From: Hymenobacter volaticus
GTDB taxonomy: Bacteria; Bacteroidota; Bacteroidia; Cytophagales; Hymenobacteraceae
Assembly: GCF_022921055.1 (NCBI RefSeq)
Contig: NZ_CP095061.1
Coordinates: forward strand, 3,635,501-3,699,500
DNA: 64,000 bases
Direction of reading: 5' to 3'
Shown: positions 1 through 9,189 of the stretch, one piece after another
Layout: every line of letters begins with the position of its first letter
Numbering within the stretch: position 1 is the first letter of the stretch
Program-made: the position numbers and the translations under genes
The notes under the pieces: model-generated
Database searches by the model: none
What the model was told of the DNA's origin: nothing
What the model saw: only the letters and a program-made list of their open reading frames with translations

Positions 1-9
1 AGCTACTCT

Positions 10-1899
10 ATGCAGGCTGTTCATAATATCGCTGAAATCTGTGCCCGGCACGGCATTACGGATGTGGTACTGTCGCCAGGTTCTCGCTCGGCTCCGCTGA
101 CGCTAGCCTTCGCCCGCCACCCCAACCTAATGGTGCGGGTGGTGCCCGACGAACGCGCGGCTGCCTTTATTGCGTTGGGTATGGCGCAGGTGCAGCGGCG
201 GGCGGTGGTGCTAGTGTGCACCTCCGGCACGGCGGGCCTCAACTACGCGCCGGCTATTGCGGAGGCTTATTTCCAGCGTATTCCGCTGGTCGTTTTCACC
301 GCCGACCGTCCCCCGGAGTGGATAGATCAGCTGGATGGCCAGACCATCCGCCAGCATAATCTGTATGGCGCCCACGCGAAAGGCGCGTTCGAGTTTCCGG
401 TTGATACCACGCACGCTCATGCGAAATGGCATGCCGCCCGCATTGTGAATGAAGCCATCAACTTGGCCCAAGCTGGCCCTGCGGGACCCGTGCAAGTGAA
501 CGTGCCCCTGCGGGAGCCTTTCTACCCAAAGCAGGGCGAGGAAATCCGATACGAGCAGGACGTAAAAGCGACGCGCGAACTACCCACCCGACCGCAGTTG
601 AGTACTGCCGTGCTACGCGAGTTGCTCGATGCTATTCGGAGCGCTAGTCGTGTGCTGGTGGTAGGGGGCCAGCATCCCGCGGACAAGGAACTTCTGCAAG
701 AGCTGCGCAAGTTTGCGGCCGCCTTCCAGGTGCCCGTGGTTGGTGACTTGATTGCCAACCTACACCTGCCCACTCCTTCCGACAACGAACACACCCTCTG
801 CCCATTCGGCCGCCAAGACATTGTCATGGCTGCGCCGGATCAGAACCTGAAAGAAGCGCTGAAACCGGAGTTGCTTATCACTTTCGGGCAGTCACTTATT
901 TCTAAAGCCCTCAAGTTGTACCTCCGCAACGCGCAGCCAGCCCAACATTGGCACATCCAGCCAGCTGGCGCGGCGGCCGATACGTTCCAGTCGCTCACGA
1001 AAGTGGTGTCGATGGAGCCAGTTGACTTTTTTGCCTCTTTGTTAGCAGAGGAATCACGCCGTGCAGAGGACAGTACGGAAGGCGTTCAGGCTCAGAATCC
1101 CCGTTTTGCATCGCCTAGTCACACAGTTGCGCAAGATGCGACCCGGGTTGCTAAGTCTCTCATTTCAACCACCCCGCTTACACCATCGAGCAACGGGCAA
1201 CTAGAGGCAGTATCTTCTGCTAAAGTGGAATACCTGAAGCCGTGGCTGGCCGCAGAAAGCCGAGCTACTGGTTTTCTGCAGGAGTTTATGCAGCAACCAA
1301 GACAGCCGTTCAATGAATTTACGGCTATGTATCGCTGCTTACAAGCGCTGCCTGACCGCACGGCGCTGCACCTCGCCAACAGCATGACGGTGCGCTACGC
1401 GAATATTCTAGGGTTACCGAGCAAACTAGATATCGAGGTTTTCGCCAACCGCGGTACCAGCGGCATCGATGGCTGCAACTCCACGGCAGTGGGCGCGGCT
1501 TTAGCGCAACCAGAGCGGCCTGTTGTGCTACTAACCGGTGATATGGCGTTTTTCTACGACCGGAACGCCTTCTGGCACAACTACCTGACGCCTAATCTGC
1601 GCGTGGTTGTATTCAACAATCACGGGGGCGGCATCTTCCGCATCATCGACGGGCCACGTCAGCAGCCCGAATTAGACGAGTTCTTCGAGACCCGCCAGGC
1701 CCTGACGGCCGAGAATACCGCCCGGGACTTTAACCTGCGCTACTTCCAAGTTTCGTCGTTCGCCGAACTAGAGTCGGCGTTACCGGTTTTCTTTGCGTTG
1801 GAAACCGGCGCGGCTTTGCTTGAAATCACCACCACCAGTAAAATCAACGCCGAGTTTTTCGAACAGTATCGCGCAGCAGTAAAAGTTGCCTTTGCCTGA
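10..1899 (+). CDS. menD: MenD, SEPHCHC synthase (menaquinone biosynthesis)
   Basis: Thiamine-diphosphate enzyme that joins isochorismate and 2-oxoglutarate in the committed step of menaquinone synthesis; cytosolic. Visible motifs: SPGSRS (residues 22-27), the cofactor-activating Glu region DERAAAFIALG (47-57), SGTAG (72-76), the ThDP/Mg motif GDMAF near 511 and FNNHGGG near 535. At 629 residues it is longer than most family members (about 550-590). The excess is a Ser/Thr/Glu-rich stretch around 345-410, between the central and C-terminal domains. The ATG at 10 sits where the family normally begins, but the frame is open to the window edge, so an upstream start is possible. menB follows 83 bases downstream on the same strand, which suggests an operon. 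Confidence 0.95.
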   Translation: MQAVHNIAEICARHGITDVVLSPGSRSAPLTLAFARHPNLMVRVVPDERAAAFIALGMAQVQRRAVVLVCTSGTAGLNYAPAIAEAYFQRIPLVVFTADRPPEWIDQLDGQTIRQHNLYGAHAKGAFEFPVDTTHAHAKWHAARIVNEAINLAQAGPAGPVQVNVPLREPFYPKQGEEIRYEQDVKATRELPTRPQLSTAVLRELLDAIRSASRVLVVGGQHPADKELLQELRKFAAAFQVPVVGDLIANLHLPTPSDNEHTLCPFGRQDIVMAAPDQNLKEALKPELLITFGQSLISKALKLYLRNAQPAQHWHIQPAGAAADTFQSLTKVVSMEPVDFFASLLAEESRRAEDSTEGVQAQNPRFASPSHTVAQDATRVAKSLISTTPLTPSSNGQLEAVSSAKVEYLKPWLAAESRATGFLQEFMQQPRQPFNEFTAMYRCLQALPDRTALHLANSMTVRYANILGLPSKLDIEVFANRGTSGIDGCNSTAVGAALAQPERPVVLLTGDMAFFYDRNAFWHNYLTPNLRVVVFNNHGGGIFRIIDGPRQQPELDEFFETRQALTAENTARDFNLRYFQVSSFAELESALPVFFALETGAALLEITTTSKINAEFFEQYRAAVKVAFA

Positions 1900-1982
1900 T
1901 GCCCTCCCCTGCTTGCTTTCTTTCCAGCATTGGTTTGAAAAGAAAGCTAAGCAGTGATTAACGCTTATTTATTTCACTTTCT

Positions 1983-2807
1983 ATGGCCGAACAACTCACT
2001 TGGACTCCGATCAAGGAGTTCCGCGAAATTCTCTTCACGCAGTCAGGCGGCATTGCCAAAATCAGCATCAACCGCCCGCAGGTCCACAATGCTTTCACGC
2101 CCCTGACGGTGCAGGAAATGATTGAGGCAATGGACATTTGCCGCAACCGTACCGACATCGGCGTCATCATTCTCACTGGTGAAGGTGGCAAAGCCTTCTG
2201 CTCGGGCGGCGACCAGAGCGTCCGTGGCCACGGCGGCTACGTCGGCGACGATGCCATGCCCCGCCTCAACGTGCTCGACCTGCAGAAAATGATTCGCTCC
2301 ATTCCGAAGCCAGTGGTGGCAATGGTAGCAGGTTGGGCCATTGGCGGCGGCCACGTGCTGCACGTCGTATGCGACCTGAGCATTGCCGCCGAAAACGCCC
2401 GCTTCGGCCAGACTGGCCCCAATGTGGGTTCGTTCGATGGCGGCTTCGGAGCTTCCTACCTCGCCCGCGTGGTAGGCCAAAAGAAAGCCCGCGAAATTTG
2501 GTTTCTCTGCGACCAGTACAACGCTCAAGAAGCCCTCGATATGGGTCTGGTAAACAAAGTGGTGCCTTTGGAGCAGCTCGAAGAAACCACCGTGGCGTGG
2601 TGCAACAAGATCCTGGAGAAAAGCCCGTTGGCACTCCGCATGCTCAAGTCTAGCTTCAACGCTGAACTGGATGGCCAGGCTGGTATTCAGGAACTAGCCG
2701 GCAACGCGACGCTGCTTTACTACCTTTCAGAGGAAGCCAAAGAAGGCAAAAATGCCTTCCTCGAAAAGCGCAAGCCCGACTTCTCGAAGTTTCCGAAATT
2801 TCCGTAA
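1983..2807 (+). CDS. menB: MenB, 1,4-dihydroxy-2-naphthoyl-CoA synthase
   Basis: Crotonase-fold enzyme that closes the second ring by converting o-succinylbenzoyl-CoA to DHNA-CoA. The 274 residues match the family length. Characteristic MenB segments are seen: [11 protein letters not shown] (about 77-87), [16 protein letters not shown] (119-127), [26 protein letters not shown] and the C-terminal [10 protein letters not shown]. The GDQ...GGYVG loop and the SFDGG motif distinguish MenB from general enoyl-CoA hydratases. It lies directly behind menD and is closed by a strong hairpin, so menD-menB probably form one transcript. The other men genes in the window (menE, menA) are separate. Confidence 0.96.
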   Translation: MAEQLTWTPIKEFREILFTQSGGIAKISINRPQVHNAFTPLTVQEMIEAMDICRNRTDIGVIILTGEGGKAFCSGGDQSVRGHGGYVGDDAMPRLNVLDLQKMIRSIPKPVVAMVAGWAIGGGHVLHVVCDLSIAAENARFGQTGPNVGSFDGGFGASYLARVVGQKKAREIWFLCDQYNAQEALDMGLVNKVVPLEQLEETTVAWCNKILEKSPLALRMLKSSFNAELDGQAGIQELAGNATLLYYLSEEAKEGKNAFLEKRKPDFSKFPKFP

Positions 2808-2831
2808 CCGGCTAGCGTTTTCATAACAACA

Positions 2832-2876
2832 CGAAAGGCGCTATACCTCCTATCAAACGGGGTATAGCGCCTTTCG
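2832..2876 (+). terminator. Hairpin terminator after menB
   Basis: A perfect 16-base stem (CGAAAGGCGCTATACC, 2832-2847, against 2861-2876) with a 13-base loop begins 24 bases after the menB stop. The T-tract is weak (the stem ends TTTCG, then CGTTT). Confidence 0.8.
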
Positions 2877-3123
2877 CGTTTAGAAGTAATGTGCGGACGA
2901 ACAAAGCACCCTGCCAACGTAGGCGAATAGTCTGTGTCCGTTATCCAGCCATTTCTTACCTCAATGTGTAGGTATTAAGTTTTCAGCAGGTAGTAAGACA
3001 AGTTGCAAACGCACGCTAACGGAACATAAGTAATGAAGGCCCGCCAATGAACTCGTCTATCGGATAGCACGAACACTCAATTTTATATTTACTTTATGCT
3101 ATTCATCTAAACAAAGCTGTTCT
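2877..3123. other. Intergenic region, no gene seen
   Basis: No convincing reading frame. The last 60 bases before 3124 are AT-rich and hold TATATTTA (near 3083), a partial match to the Bacteroidota -7 box, so this is probably the promoter region of the next gene. Confidence 0.5.
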
Positions 3124-3990
3124 ATGAAGCTCATCACCGTGTTGGCATTCTGCATTGCCCTTGTTGCTTCACTCAGTTTTGTTCCAAGCAAAGAATCTAT
3201 TCCGCAGATAGGCCTCGTGGCCCCGCTTGATCAGGATAGCCTGCTATATGCCGCCGGTTTTCAGATGCTAGGCGAAACGGTGAGCCGCATGGTTTCGCCG
3301 TCTCTATCGGAAGAGCAGTTCAAGGCAAACCTTGCCCGAATAAAAAAGGCGAAATGCAAAGTGTACCTCTGCAATATTCTCTTTACCGGTAAAATAAAAA
3401 TTGCCGGCCCTAACGTCGACGACGCCAGAGTGGTAGCGTACGTCGACAGTGTTTTTTCAAGAGCCCAACAAGCTGGTATTCCTGTTATCGTTTTGGGCAG
3501 TGGCGGCGCACGACGGATTCCGGAAGGCTACGACGCACAAAAGGCCCAAGCAGATTTTGTTGTATTGTGCCGCAAATTGGCTGCTGCGGCGCAGAAGCAT
3601 CGCATTATGATTGCCATTGAAAGCCTGCAAGCTTCTGAAACGAATTTTCTGACTAGTCTAAAGTCAGCCGCTGATGTTGTGCGGGCGGTAAATCACCCCA
3701 ATTTTAAACTCAACGCGGATATTTTCCACATGATGCGCGGAGGCGAATCACCGCAGAGCATCATTGACGCAAAGGATCTGCTAGTTCACTGCGAAATTGC
3801 CGAAAAGCAAAGCCGCTCTTTTCCCGGCGTGCAAGGAGAGGATTTCAAGCCTTATTTAAGAGCCTTGAGAAAGGCGAACTACAAGGGTCATATTTTTATC
3901 GAAGGTAACACCAGCAACCCAAGTGCCGACATACCGCTTTCTTACAACTATTTGTCGAAGCAACTACAGGAAGTGTACGCTGAGAAATAA
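3124..3990 (+). CDS. Secreted sugar phosphate isomerase/epimerase-like protein (AP-endonuclease-2 TIM barrel)
   Basis: 288 residues. A hydrophobic N-terminus (about residues 1-18, ending near SLSFVPS) looks like a signal peptide, so the mature protein is probably periplasmic. The remainder resembles the xylose-isomerase-like TIM-barrel family: IPVIVLGSGGARRIPEGYD, HRIMIAIESLQ (the Glu is a family metal ligand), NHPNFKLNADIFHMMRGGE (Asp and His) and YKGHIFIEGNT (last Glu). These positions fit the divalent-metal site, but the substrate cannot be read from sequence. It stands alone between menB and a DUF1266 gene. Lower GC than the men genes. Confidence 0.8.
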   Translation: MKLITVLAFCIALVASLSFVPSKESIPQIGLVAPLDQDSLLYAAGFQMLGETVSRMVSPSLSEEQFKANLARIKKAKCKVYLCNILFTGKIKIAGPNVDDARVVAYVDSVFSRAQQAGIPVIVLGSGGARRIPEGYDAQKAQADFVVLCRKLAAAAQKHRIMIAIESLQASETNFLTSLKSAADVVRAVNHPNFKLNADIFHMMRGGESPQSIIDAKDLLVHCEIAEKQSRSFPGVQGEDFKPYLRALRKANYKGHIFIEGNTSNPSADIPLSYNYLSKQLQEVYAEK

Positions 3991-4193
3991 ATTACTACTT
4001 AGAGAGGCGTAAGCTCTTATTGCATAGGCTCTAAAGGCTGGTATCAGTGCTTGTTCGATAAGCAAACAAACCATTTTTAGGTCGAGAAATTCGAAAACCA
4101 GAAGTATATAAGCATAGCATACAGCACTATATCTGCGTAATAACCTCCCGATTTAGCACCACTCATTTTATTATAGCACTTACCTCTCCCTTT

Positions 4194-4916
4194 ATGTTCG
4201 AATGGCTACGCACGATTGCCACAATGCTGGACAGCAAAAAGATGGCCGCCATTGCGTTGGAAAACGAGAATATTCGAAAATATGGCGCGTCAGACTTAGA
4301 TGAATTCGACTTAGATAAACCGGCCCGGCAGCCCACTGCTACCGAGATACGCGGGTTAGCCACAGGCGCCATTCTGTTTTTTGTAGGCGGAAATCCTATC
4401 AAGCTTCTACCTCGCATCAAACCAGAGCCACTTGTTGAACGAAAGGCTGCTACGGCCGAATGGTGGGGTATCAGCAACGCGGAAGAGGCACTTGATACGT
4501 TAGAGTGGCTCCGCGAGGAAGGACACCGCTCCAAATACCAAAGTCAACTAAAAAGCCAGCCCATGCACTGGCAGTCGCTATTTGCCGCCAATCCTTTTCT
4601 TAAGACCCGTGCCGTAACCAACGTGGCCGCTTGGGATTATGCCCGCCAAGTGAACGTAGCACGCTGGTGCTACGACTACGACTATTTGACATGGGAGGAA
4701 GCTTGGCAGTACATTGACGATGCCACTCAAGCGGCCTTACACACCTATGATTCGTGGGATAGTTTCGCGGCCGGGTTCGTAGCCGGGCGCATCATGTGGG
4801 CACCCGATAATGACTTGCACGACCATATTGCCGAAACAGCCCGCTACCTGATAGAAGCGCGCTACAGCCCGTGGCGTGACATTCCATGGCTGACGTATCC
4901 AGTCGTTGGCAATTAA
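4194..4916 (+). CDS. DUF1266 domain-containing protein
   Basis: 240 residues without a signal peptide. The C-terminal half shows the DUF1266 pattern: WDYARQVNVARWCYDYDYLTW (split across about 144-164), EEAWQYIDDATQAAL, then DSWDSFAAGFVAGRIMW, i.e. the conserved Trp/Asp helix, the Glu-Ala-Trp helix and the SW...G.R.MW ending. The family's function is unknown; in enteric bacteria it often sits near contact-dependent or toxin loci, but nothing here supports that. A strong terminator follows 34 bases after the stop. Confidence 0.8.
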   Translation: MFEWLRTIATMLDSKKMAAIALENENIRKYGASDLDEFDLDKPARQPTATEIRGLATGAILFFVGGNPIKLLPRIKPEPLVERKAATAEWWGISNAEEALDTLEWLREEGHRSKYQSQLKSQPMHWQSLFAANPFLKTRAVTNVAAWDYARQVNVARWCYDYDYLTWEEAWQYIDDATQAALHTYDSWDSFAAGFVAGRIMWAPDNDLHDHIAETARYLIEARYSPWRDIPWLTYPVVGN

Positions 4917-4950
4917 CGGATACCCCGATTTAACGTATTGCATACCGCAG

Positions 4951-4979
4951 ACGCCACCCGCTACGGGTGGCGTTTTTTT
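4951..4979 (+). terminator. Rho-independent terminator after DUF1266 gene
   Basis: Stem ACGCCACCCG (4951-4960) with CGGGTGGCGT (4964-4973), loop of three bases, followed by a run of T. Textbook form. Confidence 0.92.
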
Positions 4980-5118
4980 GTTTTCTGCAAAGGCCCTCAG
5001 GACTATTCTAGCCAACTTTTGGTTTGCGCAAAGCACTCCTTAGCGGCAACAAAAAGACGTTTTCCTTAGGCTCTCCCCATTACAACAAGCACTGACAGGA
5101 AGACTATACTTGCCTTAA

Positions 5119-5144
5119 TATTAAATAATGTATATATTAAATAA
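5119..5144. repeat. AT-rich direct repeat upstream of the methyltransferase gene
   Basis: TATTAAATAA occurs at 5119-5128 and again at 5135-5144, 16 bases apart (about 1.5 helical turns), within a markedly AT-rich promoter region 100 bases before the next start codon. It could be a regulator site or simply low-complexity promoter DNA. Confidence 0.4.
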
Positions 5145-5243
5145 AGTCAGCTATTTATACCCTACTTCAGCACGTCGGTGGTTTCAAAAATTGGCTGATT
5201 CTGTCACTCTTGCCTATCCCTTACAACAAACCAACTCCACCCT

Positions 5244-6092
5244 ATGGAAGCACAACTAGAACAAATTCGGGAGCAGCAGAAAGAAACTTGGAACAAGTTT
5301 TCGTCGGGCTGGCGCAAATGGGACGACTTTACAATGGAGTGGCTGAGACCCATGGGAACAGAGATTATCAATTCCCTGAAGTTGAAACCTACTGATGTGG
5401 TGCTTGATGTTGCGGCCGGCACCGGCGAGCCAGGTCTGACGATTGCCACTATCGTTACGGACGGGAAAGTGATTATCACTGACCTAGCCGAAGGCATGTT
5501 GGATGTAGCTCGCGACAATGCCGCGAAGAAGGGTGTCACAAACTGCGAATTCGTTCGGTGCGACGTTTGTGAGTTGCCGTTCGACGACGAAACCTTCGAC
5601 GCCATTAGTTGCCGTTTTGGTTTCATGTTTTTCCCCGATATGCTACTGGCAGCCAAGGAAATGGCCCGCGTACTCAAGCCAGGAGGCAGAATTGCCGCCG
5701 CCGTGTGGGGCGCCCCCAATAAAAATTTCTGGATTATGGCTACCATGAGCGTTATCAACCAGCACATGCAGTTGCCTGCGCCTCCGCAAGGGGCACCCGG
5801 CATGTTTCGTTGTGCGGCACCGGGTTTTCTAGCTGATCTATTCGCTCAAGCGGGCTTGAAGAATATCACGAAAAAGGAAGTAAACGGCAAGCTAGATTCT
5901 GGGACTACCACTAACTATTGGAGCTTCATGAATGATGTAGCGGCCCCGGTGGTTGCGGCCCTGAGCAAAGCCGACGATAACACAAAAGAGAAAATCAGAA
6001 ACTCAGTATTCGAAGTATTAACTCAAGCCCAATCTCATGGATCAATTTCTCTTGATTATGGCACGATAATAATTTCCGGTGAAAAGGGGTAA
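5244..6092 (+). CDS. Class I SAM-dependent methyltransferase
   Basis: 282 residues, cytosolic. The Rossmann-type SAM site is clear: motif I VLDVAAGTGEPG (about 53-64), the acidic strand-2 residue in VIITDLAEGML (about 77-87), CDVCELPFDDETFD (motif III/IV region) and MARVLKPGGRIAAAVWG. It resembles the Methyltransf_11/UbiE-like group but lacks the typical MenG/UbiE N-terminus (FDRIA..YD), so I do not call it the menaquinone methyltransferase. The N-terminus QQKETWNKFSSGWRKWDDF is typical of an uncharacterised Bacteroidota subgroup. ATG at 5244 gives the complete motif. Confidence 0.85.
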   Translation: MEAQLEQIREQQKETWNKFSSGWRKWDDFTMEWLRPMGTEIINSLKLKPTDVVLDVAAGTGEPGLTIATIVTDGKVIITDLAEGMLDVARDNAAKKGVTNCEFVRCDVCELPFDDETFDAISCRFGFMFFPDMLLAAKEMARVLKPGGRIAAAVWGAPNKNFWIMATMSVINQHMQLPAPPQGAPGMFRCAAPGFLADLFAQAGLKNITKKEVNGKLDSGTTTNYWSFMNDVAAPVVAALSKADDNTKEKIRNSVFEVLTQAQSHGSISLDYGTIIISGEKG

Positions 6093-6173
6093 TTCTATTT
6101 TACAACTTGCATTAAAAATAGCTATGCAGTTATACTATTTAGAATAACATTTTCCATTTCAACAAATAAAGCT

Positions 6174-6911
6174 ATGCCTGAGGGAGATGATTTCTATTGT
6201 AGCATGAGGCAATTGTATGCCAACGAAACGGAAGGCACTAACTATACCAAAGAATGGTATAGACACCGTTGGCGTTATGAAACATCTAAAAACTACCCTG
6301 ATGAAAATACAACCTGCATCATGGCTCCCCACGGTGGTGGTATTGAAAGTGGCACGACGGAACTGGCTCTAGCAACTGCTGGCTTTACCGACGGCTTCAA
6401 TAATCATCCGGCAGCATCGGAAACCTATGATTACTTTATTTTCAATGGCACGAACCCGACCAATCAAAATGGCAAATTACATGTTACTGCCTCCAATTTC
6501 AATGATCCGGCAGCTATAGAGTTAGTACAAAGGAGTGTTATCAGCCTCGCTTTTCATGGCTGTACCGATGAGCAACCCGATGAAAGTACAGGAATTGGCT
6601 ACAAAGCATGTTTGATTGGTGGACGTGATGAAAATTTTAAAGACGTATTGGAAATACAATTGACAGGCGCCGGCTTTAATGCTTATAAAACCAAGCAGGA
6701 AAGTTTGAATGGAGATTTACGAGCCAACATTATCAACAGAAACAAACAAAATGCTGGAGCACAATTTGAATTGACTACTACGTTCCGCAAATCACTTTAT
6801 GGCGTGAATAATCGCAAGGACAGAAGAACAAGCACCAATGCCGACTTTTGGCTATTTGTTAATACTATACGAGCTTCAATTAAGCAGCATAGAATTTTAC
6901 TTGCCATTTGA
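6174..6911 (+). CDS. Poly-gamma-glutamate hydrolase-like protein (PghP/YjqB, DUF867 family)
   Basis: 245 residues with no signal peptide. The pattern fits the zinc-dependent PghP/YjqB family, a carboxypeptidase-like fold: MAPHGGGIESGTTELA (His and Glu ligands, about 43-58), YDYFIFNGTN, LHVTASNF, VISLAFHGC (the third His) and an Arg-rich C-terminal RANIINR. Members cut gamma-glutamyl polymers and are common in phages and Bacillus; the substrate here is unknown. The gene is strikingly more AT-rich than its surroundings, which suggests recent transfer. It follows the methyltransferase by 81 bases and ends before a bidirectional terminator. Confidence 0.78.
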   Translation: MPEGDDFYCSMRQLYANETEGTNYTKEWYRHRWRYETSKNYPDENTTCIMAPHGGGIESGTTELALATAGFTDGFNNHPAASETYDYFIFNGTNPTNQNGKLHVTASNFNDPAAIELVQRSVISLAFHGCTDEQPDESTGIGYKACLIGGRDENFKDVLEIQLTGAGFNAYKTKQESLNGDLRANIINRNKQNAGAQFELTTTFRKSLYGVNNRKDRRTSTNADFWLFVNTIRASIKQHRILLAI

Positions 6912-7045
6912 TATTCTCACTACTCTTTGATTCATTTAATTTCAAAATATCAAATATTTACATTGCAAGAAGTAAATAAGTAAAAGGCTTAAAGTAGAAA
7001 GCATATTATATAAATACTCAATTGCTCTAGCAGTATACCTAATAA

Positions 7046-7075
7046 AAAAGCGCCACCTGACTAGGTGGCGCTTTT
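7046..7075. terminator. Bidirectional terminator between convergent genes
   Basis: AAAAGCGCCACCT (7046-7058) pairs perfectly with AGGTGGCGCTTTT (7063-7075), loop of four bases, A-tract on one side and T-tract on the other. It can serve the hydrolase-like gene on + and the small gene on -. Confidence 0.92.
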
Positions 7076-7096
7076 CATTGCTATGTACCGTACTTT

Positions 7097-7315
7097 CTAG
7101 AATATCGAGCCGTATGCCGCGCATCCTTCGCACCAGCCGAAGAAGTTGCGCATACGTTCATCTTTAACTTCTTTTTTGCGCAGCTTGCGGGCCCGACGGG
7201 CAGCTTTGGCGGCTAGCTCTGCAGTAGGCGAAACGAAATGATAGCGGAGCGTGATGTAGCGCCGGAATACAAAGGTTCGGAAGCCAACAAACGGGGTGGG
7301 GATGGTGTATTGCAT
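7097..7315 (-). CDS. Small hypothetical protein, basic
   Basis: 72 residues from the ATG at 7315 (an alternative TTG lies at 7339). Begins MQYTIPTPFVGFRTFVFRR. The middle is a strongly basic Ala/Arg/Lys stretch (ELAAKAARRARKLRKKEVK) and the end has a WCEGC dicysteine. No family recognised. Support for coding: its own terminator, GC-rich codon pattern and a promoter-like TATTATTG (7337-7344, minus strand) just upstream. The CxxC and basic helix could suggest nucleic-acid or metal binding, but that is guesswork. Confidence 0.55.
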   Translation of the reverse strand: MQYTIPTPFVGFRTFVFRRYITLRYHFVSPTAELAAKAARRARKLRKKEVKDERMRNFFGWCEGCAAYGSIF

Positions 7316-7482
7316 GGCAGCGGAAGTTGATGGGTGCAATAATATACGTCTTTAATTCGCTGGAAGTCAAGCTGCGCTGGTTTTCCTGACTTTCAAACGG
7401 GAGCTACGTATGCTGACTTAGTTGTATCTGAGTCGACAATCTAGTATCTCAACTCTCTAAACGCCGGGCCTTTTTCGCTGCC

Positions 7483-7932
7483 ATGACCGACGCTGATTTT
7501 CACCGAGCTATCCGGCGCATCCGATGGCGGCACTGCCTTCATTATACAGTACAGGCACTGGTCATGGGGGCGCTCATGCTGGCCGGCGGCAACAAAGTGG
7601 CTGGGGGAGGTTCGCCGCAGCCTGTGCTGGCTTCGTGGCCGCTGCTGTTGCTGCTGGGGGCGTTGCTGCCGCTGGCCGGGGTGCTACTGTACTTGATTTC
7701 TCGCCGACTAACCCCTAATCTGCGGCGGCCCGCCGAGCAGAACTTGCGGGTGTACCAGAGCCGTATGCTGTTGCGCAACAGTTTATTGAGTCTGCTGGGA
7801 CTGCCGCTGCTGGTTTCCTATGTTTTTACGCGCAGTCTCTTGGAGCTAGCATCCTGCGGCGTGCTGCTGCTAGCGTTATGTTTACTAACGGTACCTTCGG
7901 CCAAAACCTACCAGCGCTGGTTGCTCAGTTAG
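7483..7932 (+). CDS. Small integral membrane protein upstream of menE
   Basis: 149 residues with about four hydrophobic segments (roughly 26-36, 48-70, 98-113 and 118-137) separated by short Arg-rich loops. The first 20 residues are charged (RRIRWRHCLHY), consistent with a cytoplasmic N-terminus. No family recognised. menE starts 49 bases after its stop on the same strand, so the two are probably co-transcribed. A role linked to the membrane-bound quinone pathway is only an inference from position. Confidence 0.7.
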   Translation: MTDADFHRAIRRIRWRHCLHYTVQALVMGALMLAGGNKVAGGGSPQPVLASWPLLLLLGALLPLAGVLLYLISRRLTPNLRRPAEQNLRVYQSRMLLRNSLLSLLGLPLLVSYVFTRSLLELASCGVLLLALCLLTVPSAKTYQRWLLS

Positions 7933-7981
7933 GGCGCCTTCGCCGACATGCCGCCAACTTCGCTGGTTTCTCTTTACTCCT

Positions 7982-9118
7982 ATGGCTTCTTCTCCCGACC
8001 TGCTCCCCGATTCTCTGTTGCTTAACGGCCGCGAATTTCGGTATGCTGATATTCAGCAATATCCGGCCACTACCTCCGTCGACCTGAACGGCTACGAAGC
8101 CAAGGTGCTCGACTTCTGCCGTCAATGGTTGAACGGGACGCAGGATGTAGCCTTGCATACCAGCGGCTCTACGGGGCAGCCGCAACCCGTCCTGATGAAG
8201 CGCCAGCAACTGGAGGCCTCGGCTCGCCGCACCGGCGACTACTTCGACTTAGGCCCTGGCGACCGGATGCTGGTGTGCTTGAACTGCGAGTTCGTGGGCG
8301 GCATGATGATGCTGGTGCGCGGCTTCGAGCGGCGCATGCACCTCACTATTGTAGAGCCCCAAGCCGACCCGTTTGCGCTGGTACCGGCCGAGGCAGAGTT
8401 CACGTTTGCCTCATTTGTGCCTTTGCAGCTACGGGCGGTACTGGCGGCCGGGCACGCACCACGCCTCAACCAGATGAAAGCCATTTTGGTGGGCGGGGCC
8501 GCCGTGGAACATAGCTTAGCCAAAGAAATTCGGCAGCTCACGGTACCTGTGTACCTGACTTACGGCATGACCGAAACAGCCTCACACATTGCCCTGCGCC
8601 GCCTCAATGGTCCCGACCTCTCCTCGGCTTACCGCGTGTTGCCCGGCATCCACGTCGCGCAGGACACTCGTGGCTGCCTCACCGTGCGCGCCGATGTAAC
8701 CGACAATCAGCTCATCACCACCAACGACCACGTGAAGCTGCTAGATCCTCACACATTTGAGTGGCTGGGCCGGGTGGACTTCGTGATAAACAGTGGAGGC
8801 GTGAAGGTACAAGCCGAGAAGGTAGAGCAAGTGCTAGAAGTGGCGCTCCTGGAATTGAACCTGCCCATCCGCCGGGCGTTTGTCGCGGGCCGGCCCGATG
8901 CACGCCTAGGCGAACAGGTAACGGCATATTTGGAAGGTGAACCGCTGCCTGAGGCGCAGCAGCAACAGCTCCTGAGTTTGCTTCGCAAACGCCTAAGCAA
9001 ATACGAACGGCCCCGAGAAGTGGTGTACATCGGGGAGTTTCGTACCACGGCTTCCGGCAAGCTCAACCGACGGGCTACGTTGCAAAGCCTGCCCCAAACC
9101 ACTGAAAACGAGGAATAG
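7982..9118 (+). CDS. menE: MenE, o-succinylbenzoate-CoA ligase
   Basis: Adenylate-forming enzyme that activates o-succinylbenzoate with CoA before MenB. 378 residues, on the short side for the family, as usual in Bacteroidota. Motifs: P-loop-like TSGSTGQPQPVLMKR (about 60-74), FASFVPLQL, the aromatic motif YLTYGMTETASHIAL (about 189-203), the hinge DFVINSGGVKVQAEKVE (about 264-280) and the catalytic Lys in TTASGKLNRR near the C-terminus. It lies 5 kb from menB on the same strand, beyond unrelated genes. A long hairpin closes the unit. Confidence 0.9.
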   Translation: MASSPDLLPDSLLLNGREFRYADIQQYPATTSVDLNGYEAKVLDFCRQWLNGTQDVALHTSGSTGQPQPVLMKRQQLEASARRTGDYFDLGPGDRMLVCLNCEFVGGMMMLVRGFERRMHLTIVEPQADPFALVPAEAEFTFASFVPLQLRAVLAAGHAPRLNQMKAILVGGAAVEHSLAKEIRQLTVPVYLTYGMTETASHIALRRLNGPDLSSAYRVLPGIHVAQDTRGCLTVRADVTDNQLITTNDHVKLLDPHTFEWLGRVDFVINSGGVKVQAEKVEQVLEVALLELNLPIRRAFVAGRPDARLGEQVTAYLEGEPLPEAQQQQLLSLLRKRLSKYERPREVVYIGEFRTTASGKLNRRATLQSLPQTTENEE

Positions 9119-9137
9119 ATCATCCTCTGGGTATCCT

Positions 9138-9189
9138 AACACAACAAAGCTCCGGCTCCGTCGTGACGGAGCTGGGGCTTTGTTGTGTT
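9138..9189 (+). terminator. Long hairpin terminator after menE
   Basis: AACACAACAAAGC (9138-9150) pairs with GCTTTGTTGTGTT (9177-9189). The inner part GGCTCCGTC / GACGGAGC continues the stem almost to the loop. Confidence 0.85.

Noticed and set aside
2043..2528. 161-codon minus-strand frame within menB
   Set aside because: Antisense to a near-perfect MenB; no motif.
5244..6092. Methyltransferase as MenG/UbiE (last menaquinone step)
   Set aside because: Lacks the MenG N-terminus and characteristic sequence; only the general SAM fold is supported.
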